Source: Mesostigma viride (lineage: Eukaryota > Streptophyta > Mesostigmatophyceae > Mesostigmatales > Mesostigmataceae). From it: 64,000 bases of DNA. Below, piece by piece: positions 47,728 through 56,702 of the stretch (position 1 is the stretch's first letter; every line of letters begins with the position of its first letter). Where the stretch lies: assembly GCA_009746045.1 (NCBI GenBank), contig RPFO01000594.1, positions 974,653 to 1,038,652 of the forward strand, read 5' to 3'. The notes below the pieces were generated by a model. That model was not told where the DNA came from. It ran no database searches and saw only the letters and a program-made list of their open reading frames with translations. A program made the translations under genes and the position numbers.

Positions 47728-49847
47728 TCTTCCCCCTCTACCTCATCCTCCTCGTCGCCATGCCCATAGCCGGCGACCGCCTTGCCATCCATAACCCCCG
47801 AGGCGCCATTACCCGAGTCCTGTTGCTGTGAGAACAACTCATTCAACTCGCGGTTCACCCGCTGGAACGAAGGACCCGTAGCGCGGGGCGTCTGGTGCTG
47901 CGTGGGACGCTGCCGGGCGTCCTGCAACTTGGCTGCGCGCTCGCCCGCGTTGCGAGGCCGGTCTGGGCGCCGTGCTTGTTCCGGGCGCTTACCGAAGGCA
48001 GGCCCGGAGAAACGGGGTGACGTCTGCTCGTCGCCACGATCGCGATCCCGTGGTGGTCGCGTGCAGTCCTTCTTGAGATGACCGACCTCGCCGCACCGGA
48101 AGCATCGCGCCTTGGACGCATCGATTGCATTGACCTGGGGCGCTTCATACTCGCCGTCCTCCTGCTCGTGGTCGATAATGTCCTCAGAGGACCCATCTTG
48201 GTCCACCGTAGTGAAGTGGACGCGACGCGGTGCAGCACCAGCATGCCGATAGGTGACCGCTGCGCGGCGGCGTGCGAGCACATCTGACACCTTTAGAAGG
48301 TACTGCTGGATCTCGATCACATCCCACTGCTCCCACGGTATCTCAGCAAAGCGCTTTAGCACCTCATCTAGGAGCTCCGGACTCAGCGCCTCAATGAACC
48401 GCGACCTATATTCGGTCCAGGTCAAGTCCTCAAGGCGAGCCGAGAATGCTTCAAACTCTGTCAGAAACTCGCGGAACGGTGTGGTGCCTTGGCGTAGCTT
48501 GGCAAAAGCCAGACGCTCGTGGAGCTTCCAGTCAGGGGGCACCAGCTTGCGCTCAATGCGCTCTAGTAGCTCCTCTACTGTGCGAGGGTACAAGCGCGAC
48601 GCGACACTCTCACAGTTGAGTATGCCGACCACTGAGGGATCCATGCAGTTGGTGACGACGTAGGAGATAAGAACCTCGGTAGCTAGCTCCCACCCATTGT
48701 GGTTGCACCACGCCCAGTAGATCTGTACCCACATACGCGTCCATTCGTCGATCTCGCGAGGGTTCATAGTCGCGCGCAGCTTGGGCACTGGTTTAAAGTC
48801 AGGCATGGGCGGCGCCTTAAACGCGTCGGCCCGAGGTCCGCCCACTGCGCGATACGGCGGAACATTAAAGATCGACAACGAGTCATCTGCCGATGCAGGC
48901 GCTGACCTAGTCGCGCTGCGTTGTAGCCAGACAGACGAGGGATGCGCGTAGCCAGGATCACTGGGTGCCATGCGACTCAAGTTGAGGTTATTGCCATGCG
49001 ACACGCTCGGCCGCGCAGGTCCGGCTGCTGGGACATTGCGCGCCGGATGGGACGACGCGGGCCTAGCCTCATCGTATACCGGCGGTGGAACCCTAGCCTC
49101 GTCCTGGGTCCACAGCGATGTCGCATTGGACTGCAGGTCACTGCCAAAAGAAACCCGTCGACCGCTCGCCCAGGGATGTTGTAATCGTTGGGCACGTTGC
49201 GCGTGATAATAGGTCGCGTTCTGACTAAGCGGACCATACATCTGCGACCCGGTCGGCTGGCTTAGCGGCTGCTGCTGCTGCTGCAACGGCGGAAGCTGCT
49301 GCGGCTGCTGCCACTGTTGCTGCTGCGGCGGTGGCTGCTGCTGCTGTACTGGCTGCTGCTGCCACTGTTGCTGCTGCTGCGGCGGTGGCTGCTGCTGCTG
49401 TACTGGATGCTGCTGCCACTGCTGCGACAACGGCTGTTGCTGTTCCGAATGCTGCTGTGGGGACTGCACTGGGTGCTGCTGCGGCTGCCCGGGCGGGCGT
49501 TGCTGCGGCTGCACTGACTGGTGCTGGGCTGCACTCGTGGGATTCGATCTGGGCCGGGTCTCATCACCTGCCCGTTCCATCAGCTGGTTATACTCAGCCT
49601 GCATTCGCTGCGGCTGGTATTCCTCGCTATTATCCATCCTATCCGCTCCTCGTGGCCTTCGCGGCTCATGGGAGGTACTAGCCAGCTCACCTGGGTGACC
49701 TACAGGGCTGCCTTGCTGGTAGGACGAGCCCTGTTGTGATACCTCCTGTACTTGGTACTCTGGGCTGCCCTGCCTATCCAAGTCTGCACCTCCCTCCTCG
49801 GAATGACTCCTAGTCGTGCCGCGTACCTTCTTTTTACCCCGCGGCAT
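47673..49847 (-). CDS. gag: family 2 gag (copy a), intact
   Basis: 724 codons from the ATG at 49847 (MPRGKKKVRG); the frame is open 29 codons further upstream but this ATG fits the basic N-terminus. Domains: charged N-terminus; a long Gln/Pro-rich region (poly-Q from CAG repeats, 49240-49500); then the gag core (ELATEVLISYVVTNCMDPSV, VEELLERIERKLVPPDWKLH, YRSRFIEALSPELLDEVLK) and one CCHC knuckle CFRCGEVGHLKKDC near 48100. The core is homologous to family 1 gag. It ends in a Glu-rich stretch overlapping pol, implying a programmed -1 frameshift or a similar mechanism. Confidence 0.93.
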   Translation of the reverse strand: MPRGKKKVRGTTRSHSEEGGADLDRQGSPEYQVQEVSQQGSSYQQGSPVGHPGELASTSHEPRRPRGADRMDNSEEYQPQRMQAEYNQLMERAGDETRPRSNPTSAAQHQSVQPQQRPPGQPQQHPVQSPQQHSEQQQPLSQQWQQHPVQQQQPPPQQQQQWQQQPVQQQQPPPQQQQWQQPQQLPPLQQQQQPLSQPTGSQMYGPLSQNATYYHAQRAQRLQHPWASGRRVSFGSDLQSNATSLWTQDEARVPPPVYDEARPASSHPARNVPAAGPARPSVSHGNNLNLSRMAPSDPGYAHPSSVWLQRSATRSAPASADDSLSIFNVPPYRAVGGPRADAFKAPPMPDFKPVPKLRATMNPREIDEWTRMWVQIYWAWCNHNGWELATEVLISYVVTNCMDPSVVGILNCESVASRLYPRTVEELLERIERKLVPPDWKLHERLAFAKLRQGTTPFREFLTEFEAFSARLEDLTWTEYRSRFIEALSPELLDEVLKRFAEIPWEQWDVIEIQQYLLKVSDVLARRRAAVTYRHAGAAPRRVHFTTVDQDGSSEDIIDHEQEDGEYEAPQVNAIDASKARCFRCGEVGHLKKDCTRPPRDRDRGDEQTSPRFSGPAFGKRPEQARRPDRPRNAGERAAKLQDARQRPTQHQTPRATGPSFQRVNRELNELFSQQQDSGNGASGVMDGKAVAGYGHGDEEDEVEGEEWTGRSNEAVSRPSVPRA
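49240..49500 (-). repeat. CAG-type trinucleotide repeat coding poly-Q in gag
   Basis: Imperfect CAG/CAA runs on the minus strand (CTG on plus) giving QQQQ blocks separated by P and W residues. Identical in layout in copy b (58215-58475). The Ala- and Leu-rich frames on other strands here are by-products. Confidence 0.85.
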
Positions 49848-50006
49848 GTTTACCAGTACCACATCCACAAGAGAAGGAAGGAAGGAGAGAGGACGAAGGA
49901 GGAAAATGCCATGCACATGCCCACAAGCAATCAACCAAGCGACTGCCCTACGTTATTCTGCTAATGTAGCTATTATATAGTAAGCTATAATTAGTACTCT
50001 ACTCCT

Positions 50007-50429
50007 CTAGAAACTAGGTGGCTGCCTAGGTGGGGTGCTGACAGTGAGTTGGCTGAACGTGACGGTAACAGCCTGTGTGTCCCCCGTCCTGCTCTCTACT
50101 GTTGCACTATTGGGTGCACAACTACGGCCCCTAGGCATTGGGCGAGTCCTAATCTCCTGAGGTGGTGCCTCTACGTGCAAGCCTACTGGATGTGTCATGT
50201 ATTCCTGGATAAACCTATCTGCTTCCCATGCTGTCTTGAATCCCTTAAAGATAGCCCTATGCCTATCCACTATATAGTTCTTGCAGTCTACCCAGCTATA
50301 GAAAATACCTACTTTCCTTGTGCCTCCATCATGTGCCACAGCATAGTAAAGTTGCCTAGATACATCACTATCCCAACCCCCAAGTCCATTATTATATCTA
50401 TTATTATTTCTATTATTACTATTAGCCAT
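50007..50429 (-). CDS. stand-alone RNase H1-type hybrid-binding domain protein (copy a)
   Basis: 140 codons from ATG at 50429. After an Asn-rich N-terminus (NSNNRNNNRYNN), residues about 28-80 match the RNase H1 N-terminal RNA:DNA hybrid-binding domain (caulimovirus VI/viroplasmin family, Pfam Cauli_VI): LYYAVAHDGGTRKVGIFYSW, DCKNYIVDRHRAIFKGFKTA, EADRFIQEY. The invariant pattern YYAV...GI(Y/F)..W.(D/E)C...V......(A).FK.F.T..EA..F is complete. The rest is Pro/Arg/Ser-rich without an RNase H catalytic domain. It lies upstream of gag, 160 bp before the gag ATG. It may bind RNA:DNA hybrids or dsRNA in the particle. Confidence 0.87.
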   Translation of the reverse strand: MANSNNRNNNRYNNGLGGWDSDVSRQLYYAVAHDGGTRKVGIFYSWVDCKNYIVDRHRAIFKGFKTAWEADRFIQEYMTHPVGLHVEAPPQEIRTRPMPRGRSCAPNSATVESRTGDTQAVTVTFSQLTVSTPPRQPPSF

Positions 50430-50441
50430 CACACACGTTGT

Positions 50442-50820
50442 CTATTGCCAGCAGACAGAGATAGAAAAGAGAAAGGAACCTTTTTACCTCTAGTGTGTGA
50501 CCTGTCACAGGGGTGGGATGCCAACTGGCTCTAATCTAATCACTATCACAGAAATCAGGAGCTTCGCGCCCCTAATTCCATACAAGAGGGTAGCCTCCGT
50601 GATAACTGCCCGCCTTTTCGCAAGGACGAAGCCACGGAAACCACCCTACCAGCGCCCACAGCTTTCGCAGCCAGGACGCTAGTCACAATACGTCACAGAA
50701 ACGACAAATTCACAAACAAAACAACAAGGATGGGCGCACATCCTACGCGTTGCAGGTAAGAGAGTCGGAGCAAAGCGGTTGGCTGCAAGCTACTACCACA
50801 TACTGCATGACAAAACGTAC
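50442..50820 (-). other. putative leader intron of family 2 (copy a)
   Basis: Minus strand: donor CCAAG/GTACGT at 50821/50820 fits the consensus closely. The acceptor at 50442/50441 is preceded by a pyrimidine tract (TTCCTTTCTCTTTTCTATCT) and ends GGCAATAG/AC, 12 bp before the HBD ATG. Removal would join a short leader exon to the HBD ORF. Inferred from signals only; the same signals are present in copy b (59417-59795). Confidence 0.45.
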
Positions 50821-51127
50821 CTTGGCGTTGCGCAGCCGACTTTCCTCCCTAGCTTGTGGCGCCGATTCCTTGTAGTGGTGCAGAGCCGAGCTCCCCGTCG
50901 GTGCCCAGTCGACAGGTGATGCTTCTAAGCCCTACCCTATGACCGCCCTTTCAGCTAGACGATGCCGTCGTTCACCACAGCCAGCTTCCCAGGCTGGCGG
51001 GTCGAACTCGGCTTTCTATCTCACTAAATATTGGGCCGGTCCTGCGCAGGCCCTGCGCTATTAAGAATGCACCTAGCGGCTTAAACACAAGGGCTCTTCG
51101 CGAGCACCTGTGGAAAACCTCTAGAAC
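50821..51127 (-). other. 5' leader of family 2 copy a
   Basis: Non-coding leader between primer-binding site and putative intron; no supported ORF. A CACAG/GTGCTC near 51106 is a weaker alternative donor. Confidence 0.45.
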
Positions 51128-51141
51128 TACCTCTGATCCAG
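51128..51141 (-). promoter_or_regulatory. putative primer-binding site of family 2 copy a
   Basis: Directly inside the 5' LTR (minus strand) lies C-TGGATCAGAGGTAG. It begins TGG as needed for a tRNA CCA end and resembles the initiator-Met PBS TGGTATCAGAGC with one base missing. Copy b reads TGGATCGGAGG. Confidence 0.5.
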
Positions 51142-51808
51142 TGTTACGTCCTGTGCCGGACGGTGCGAAAGATCTAATCTAGTATAAGGTGCAGTTTAAT
51201 AAGCCGGCATAGCCGCGCATCCGCGTACCGCGATAGCAAGCAAAGATCGCAGTAAATTGACTAACTGAGCAGCGGTTTATCCTCAGCTAGGCCTTATAGC
51301 ATGATTAATTAATCTAGCTATATAACACGGCATGTCATGAGGCAAATGACATCCGGATTAGTGCCCCTGGTCTGAGAGAGTCGTCAACACTCGTTTCATT
51401 AATCATCAAACCAAAGAGAGAGAGTCCATCGTCCACAGACCAATTTCACCTAGCTGCGCTACCAAGCTGGCAAGTTGGTGTGCAGGCGCGCCGACATGCG
51501 CGCCGATCTTCCAGATACTGCCGTCAAGCCCCAATAGGTTCTGTCTGACGTCTAGGGCCGGTCCGGCCCCTAGAAGATCTCGTACTTCTGGCTAGGCCCA
51601 AAATAACTGGTCCGGAACATACAAAGTACCAAATAAACACACACAAGTCCCGAACTTAGGACAAATTCCCAAATAAGTCCCGAACTGAGTCCTATAGTCC
51701 GGCGGACTATGAAAGCGAGCTATCGAAAGTCCCAAACGAATAACAACTGACTTTCGACTTATTTATTGAAGGCATTGTTACGCCCATACAAAGGTCTGGG
51801 CCGTAACA
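51142..51808 (-). repeat. family 2 LTR 2, shared by copies a and b
   Basis: 667 bp with TGTTACG...CGTAACA ends. It serves as 5' LTR of copy a and 3' LTR of copy b. Polypurine tract of copy b follows at 51809-51821. Confidence 0.94.
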
Positions 51809-51821
51809 CTCCTCCCTTCCC

Positions 51822-52755
51822 CAGGGGACGATAGCTATATCGTCCAGGCTTGGGGCGCACGCAACAAGACAATTAACACAAACAAACAAACAAGAAAAAA
51901 AAGAAGCTCTTGCAAGCAAAACAAGCAACACACAAAAGCGACAATTGCCCAGGCTGGGCAGTCAGCTATAGAGAACAATAGTACAAAATCGGCCATGGGG
52001 ATACTATGTCCCAACCCCTGTTCGCCAGCGGGTTAGTAAAGCCAATTCTCCCCGGCGTTGCCACACAAGGACAATTCCTTGATAGCCGATGGGATGCTGT
52101 CGCCATCCCGTTGCAATCCATGAGGGCAATGTGACTGGAAACTCTGGATCTCTGGACTGGAACAGCAGGAACAGGAACCCCCATAATCCTTCCTGGAATC
52201 TCCCCCACTTCCCACAAATCCATCAATTAATTTCCCTCTCACCGCTGCCCTCCCTGGCGACCGCGCTAGTGCAGGGCCGCGGCAGCATATAAAATTCCGC
52301 CAGCGACCCGAATCAGAGGCGCACACCAATCAACGCCATGCAAGACAATTAACCCAATTGATGGGGTCGACCGATACCAATACTACCGGATGCATGGTTG
52401 CAGGCGACGATGCTTATCACAACTGGGATAATAATACGCGCGTGGCAGACATGTTGCGCGCGACCATGCACAGTGGCGGGCACGCAACAGTTGGGGTGCG
52501 CAACAGTGATCCGCGGGGCGCGCACGCGCCAGCATGTGACAGCGTTGTAAACGCCACCGCCGAGCAAAGGCCAAAATATGGATCACGGCAGTCGTCATCA
52601 GCGACTACGGGAGGTGCTCGCGTGCAGAACTGTCCAATGCGGTCGATGCAGGGAGGACCACCAAGCTGAATCACGTCTTGCCTGTGCGGAGATGCGCGCG
52701 CAAGCGCTGAACTCGTCATCCGTCTGCAAGACTGTCCATGAGGAGGTCGCGACCC
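51822..52755 (-). other. 3' untranslated region of family 2 copy b
   Basis: Near-identical to 42048-42983; no supported gene. Confidence 0.5.
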
Positions 52756-53978
52756 TCACATTCCTCCAATGCTAGGGCCCACCCCTCCCGACCGCGCCTT
52801 CCGTTGACGATACTCGTGGAGTACCTGGCGACCCTGCTCACCAATTTCCTCGAGGATCTTCCCGGGGTTAGCGAGGTGATCCGCATTGTATGCGAGCTGG
52901 TATTCGTTCACGTTGGTGCGCGTTTGAGCGAGGTCTACCCACGTCCCGGTGGGCCAGTACGACATGAATGCGGCCAGGTATTGCGGGTGCGTGAACATGA
53001 TTGTGCCCGCGTTCCAATCAATAACCCCACATCCATGCTCCGCAAAGAAACCCCCGCCATGGTCAACACTACGACGCGCACCTGGAGAGCGTTGAAGCGA
53101 AAGCCCGGAGCCCTCACAAAGTTGGGCACAACCCAGTCGAGGAATGCCTCTCCCTCGCACGGAGCATACTTGGGACAGTCAACCTTTCGAGGTTTACCAT
53201 CTACCATGTATTTTGGCAGCTCCCGCTTGGGGCCGTAACGCGTACCAGAACCCTCTGGCGTCGATTCGAGGCAGTCCTGGGGTCGCGGGGCCGCCCTCCC
53301 TGGGTGCAAGTCGAAGCAGACTAGCTCGCGCATGGAGCCTCGCTCCACATACGCATGAGTTCCTGCCTCAAAGTGCAGCGGTTGCGGTCGATGATAGTCC
53401 GCGCTGTCGACGGCCACGAACGGCGGTGGTGGGAGTTCAATGTAGACGGGAACACCCCGAAACTCGCGTAAGGGGCGTACTCGTTGTGGGCCGGGAAACG
53501 CGCTGACGTAAGCGCCCACCGTCCATGGCGCCGGTCGAGCCACCGCCTGTACGAGCAAAGACCCCTGCGCGGGAGATATAAAGCCCACCGCTGGTATCGG
53601 GCCACGCCTCTCTGGTATATGGGCGCGGGACGTCTCCACGCGGGCAACCGCTCGGAGTAAGTTCGAGCTCTCGGCGCGGACTCTGGGAATCCGCGGAGAC
53701 GCTGCCCGCCGACACCTCGTTCGTACATGCGCGACGTCTAACTCTCGCTGGGCATCCGGTTCCACTTGGGGGCGTTTCTGGTTGCGCTCAATAACCTCGG
53801 AATCGAGCTTAGTCAGGTCGGTCGAGCCGCCCGTTCGCCGGGTCGGTCCCGTCCCGACAAGAACCGTCATTCCGCCCGTGCCCTGAGTCCGAATGGTTCG
53901 CACGGCATCACCGTCCTGTTGCTGGATCGGTGTCACCACAGGTGTGACAGAACCGCCCGTTCGCCGAGTCGGCCCTGC
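52756..53978 (-). pseudogene. ORF X of family 2 (copy b), one frameshift
   Basis: Same protein as 42984-44102. It is open from upstream (frame open to 54011 with non-ATG codons; ATG equivalent near 53870) down to about 53055, where one base is missing in AAACCCCCGCC (copy a AAACCTCCCGCC). The C-terminal domain continues in the frame ending at 52756. Small differences occur in the N-terminal third (a local double shift near 53640-53735). Confidence 0.78.
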
Positions 53979-54113
53979 TTGCACATGGCGTTGGGGATGC
54001 TTTCGACCCAATTACCACGATGGTGCGTACACATCGACGTGAATAACACAAGTGCCTTCGCGGCATCCTGGCTACACGTGATCAAGCCCGTTGTCATAGC
54101 GCCCCCACCACTA

Positions 54114-56702
54114 CTACCTTCGCGGTAGCCTAGTGGAGGGCATGCTGGCCTTATACTCGCGAAGCAGACGTTCACACCCTTCTAGCTCATTCTCGGTTCG
54201 CCACGAATCCTCGTAATCATGCTGAGCAAAACGCCACCGTACGCGATACTGTCGCTGTCTACCTCTCCCACGCTTGATGTCCCGGTGGCCCACGATCTCG
54301 GCCACCTCGTCTTCCTGTTCTCCAGTCTCGGGGTTGTACTCGACAGGGGCCGGCGGGTTGAGCCGACCTTGGATGGAGTTCTGGTGGTATAACTTGAGCT
54401 GGTCTCGATGGAAGTTGGAGGAAGTGTTCCAGGAGCTCGGGATGTCCACCTTGAACATCACATCTCCAAGCTTCTCCAGAACCTTGTGTGGCCCCAGGAA
54501 CATAGGACGGAGCTTTGTCTTGAGCTCACCCTCTACCTTCTCAGAGAAACGTCCTAGGCGGGGGCCTTCCACCAGTACCCAGTCGCCCACCTCGATGGCC
54601 GGCGTGCGCGCATCTAGGCGGCCAGCAGTCCTCGCCATATAGCGCTCGCGGCGGCCCGGTAGCCCTTGACCGCACTGTCATGGGCCTGGCGCATCTGGAC
54701 CAGCAGCCTCTCCACCCCTTCGAGGGTGTCTCGCCGGACCGACTTTTCAGCTAAGGCTGGGCTTGTGAGAAGGTCAGTCGGCGTGAGCGGATGCCTGCCC
54801 GTGTTGAGGAAGAATGGTGTGAAGCCATGAGCTGCCTGGGGGGCGTTATTCAGGGAGAACTCCACCAAGCCCAAGAACTCTTCCCAGTTGCTTCCCACCG
54901 CGTCGGTGTAGTGGCGCATGGTCTCTTGCACTGTGCGGTTCAGCCTCTCCACCAGGTGGGAGGACGAGCTGTGATATGCTGTCCCCAGCGACACCTTGGT
55001 GCCCAGGCATTCAAAGAACTCCTGCCAGAAGCGGGCCGTGAACAGCTTGTCTCGGTCCGATATGAATTGCCGGCTGAGTCCGTGGTACCTGAACACGTGG
55101 TGAAGGTATAGCTTAGCGCAAGCCTCGGCCGTGAGTTCGGCCGGACATGGTGCCAGGTGACACATGCGCGTCAAACGGTCCAGGAAAACCAGAATCATGC
55201 TGTTGCCATTCTTGGTCTTCCGGAAGGGGCCAACAAAATCCATCATCAGGAATCCCAAGGGCCCATGGGTCTGGTAGGGTCTGGGGGACCGCCTGTGAGC
55301 CCGTATTGCGGGACTTCATGATCTGACATGATGGACACTCGCGCACGTACGTCTCAATGTACTCTCGCATGCCTGGCCAATAGAAGTTCTTTCTGGCCCG
55401 TGGCAGCAAGCGGTGGATCCCTTGGTGGCCACCGGCGAGAGAGTCATGGAGCTCATGGAGCAGAGCCGCTCGACATAACTCCGGGACGTACAGGCGCCAG
55501 CAGTCTGGCCTCACCATGACATAGAGTCGCCCGTCCTGGAACTTGCACGGGAGCTTGCCCATCTGCTTGGGGTGCGACCTGATTGCCTTTAAGGCCGCGG
55601 GCTCCGTGACAGTGAACCGACTAATCAACGTCTCCAGGACAGAAGTGATCGTGTACGTGTCCGCCTCCTCCTCAAGGGTTTGGTGCACGTACTCCGAAAA
55701 AATGGTAGGGGGCCCGATGCGCTGCAGGTGAAAAATTCCCTGAGCCGGTACCACGTGGCTGAGTGGCACTCGTGACCGGGACCCCTCCCTTTCCCCGGGG
55801 GCGCGCACGTCCTCGCGCGCGGCCTCCCAGTCGGGAGACAGGTCGTCCTGGGTCGTGCGACCGGTGTGGAACAGATAGCGACTGTGCGGCGACTTGTTGC
55901 GGGGCTGGGTGACTTCCCGCTCGTGCGTGATGTTATGCACGTCGGGGCCCTGCACTTGGTATTCGCTGACAGGACTCCAAAAGGAACCGTCAGGGAACCA
56001 CACCACGCGACGCCGAATGCTAATGTCCACATCCTGCGCGTCCAGCCAGTCGATGCCGATGATGATGTCGGCAGCTCCGAGCGTGCGACCGTGGCTGGGA
56101 GCTCCACAGGGATGCCTTGAATCACAGCCTTGATCTCAACCCGACCAGGCGAGGGGCTCTTGCGACCATCTGAATAGGTCACATTCACCACTGTCGCATG
56201 TGGCCGGATGTCGTATCCTGCGCGACGCGCCAATGCCTCGTTGACGAACGACGTAGACGCACCCGTGTCCACCATGAACTGCACGTCCATGACGGTCTTG
56301 TCCTTGAGGTAGGGGTCTAATGCTGATCCCGGTACAGCCAGACCTCCCCTAAAAGGAGCAAGTTGCGGGTACCAGCCGGAGTTGCGCGCGTAGGCTGGTC
56401 GGAGCTCGCTGCGCTACCCGTGGCCGGCTGCGTGCTTGGGGCAGAGTCTCGCCCAAGGATGCATCCGCACTTGTATTCGCTACAAGCGGGGTGCGACTAT
56501 CTACTGTAACGACTGATTCTGCGCCCGCGCTGGTATTCGCTACCAACGGGGTGTCCTTATCTAAGCTGTCTATCTGCCCGACGTTATTGACTTGCGCTAC
56601 CCTATCTACCTGTCCTACATCTACCTCTATCCGTGTAGGCAGGGACACTACGCACGAGGAACGGAGGGCCGGGAGACCGCCTCGTTCGACCGCCCGGTCC
56701 AC
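54114..56702 (-). pseudogene. pol: family 2 protease-integrase polyprotein without RT (copy b), several frameshifts
   Basis: Same domain order as copy a: protease (DTGASTSFVNEAL, 56290 region), direct passage to the pre-integrase segment and zinc finger (frame 56030-55113, intact across the site that is broken in copy a), DDE core (55258-54614) and tail (54638-54114). Private one-base losses near 56445, 56353, 56085, 55249, 55266 and 54650, each absent from copy a. The protease-to-integrase passage without RT is identical in both copies, so the absence of RT predates their separation. Confidence 0.9.

Larger units (their letters stand above)
41363..51808 (-). mobile_element. Ty3/gypsy-like element lacking RT, family 2 copy a (minus strand)
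   Basis: Read on the minus strand: 5' LTR 51142-51808, leader, HBD ORF, gag, protease-integrase ORF, ORF X, 3' UTR, polypurine tract, 3' LTR 41363-42034. All parts of a Ty3/gypsy element are present except reverse transcriptase and RNase H. The 5' LTR is shared with copy b as that copy's 3' LTR. TIR element E2 lies between integrase and ORF X. LTR ends TGTTACG...CGTAACA match those of family 1. Confidence 0.92.

Noticed and set aside
49225-49681. Ala- and Leu-rich frames opposite or out of frame with gag, and their copies near 58200-58656
   Set aside because: By-products of the CAG repeat that encodes poly-Q in gag.
50049-50534. 161-codon plus-strand frame opposite the HBD ORF (also 59024-59509)
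   Set aside because: Antisense to a recognised domain; no domain of its own. Preserved in both copies only because the DNA is nearly identical.
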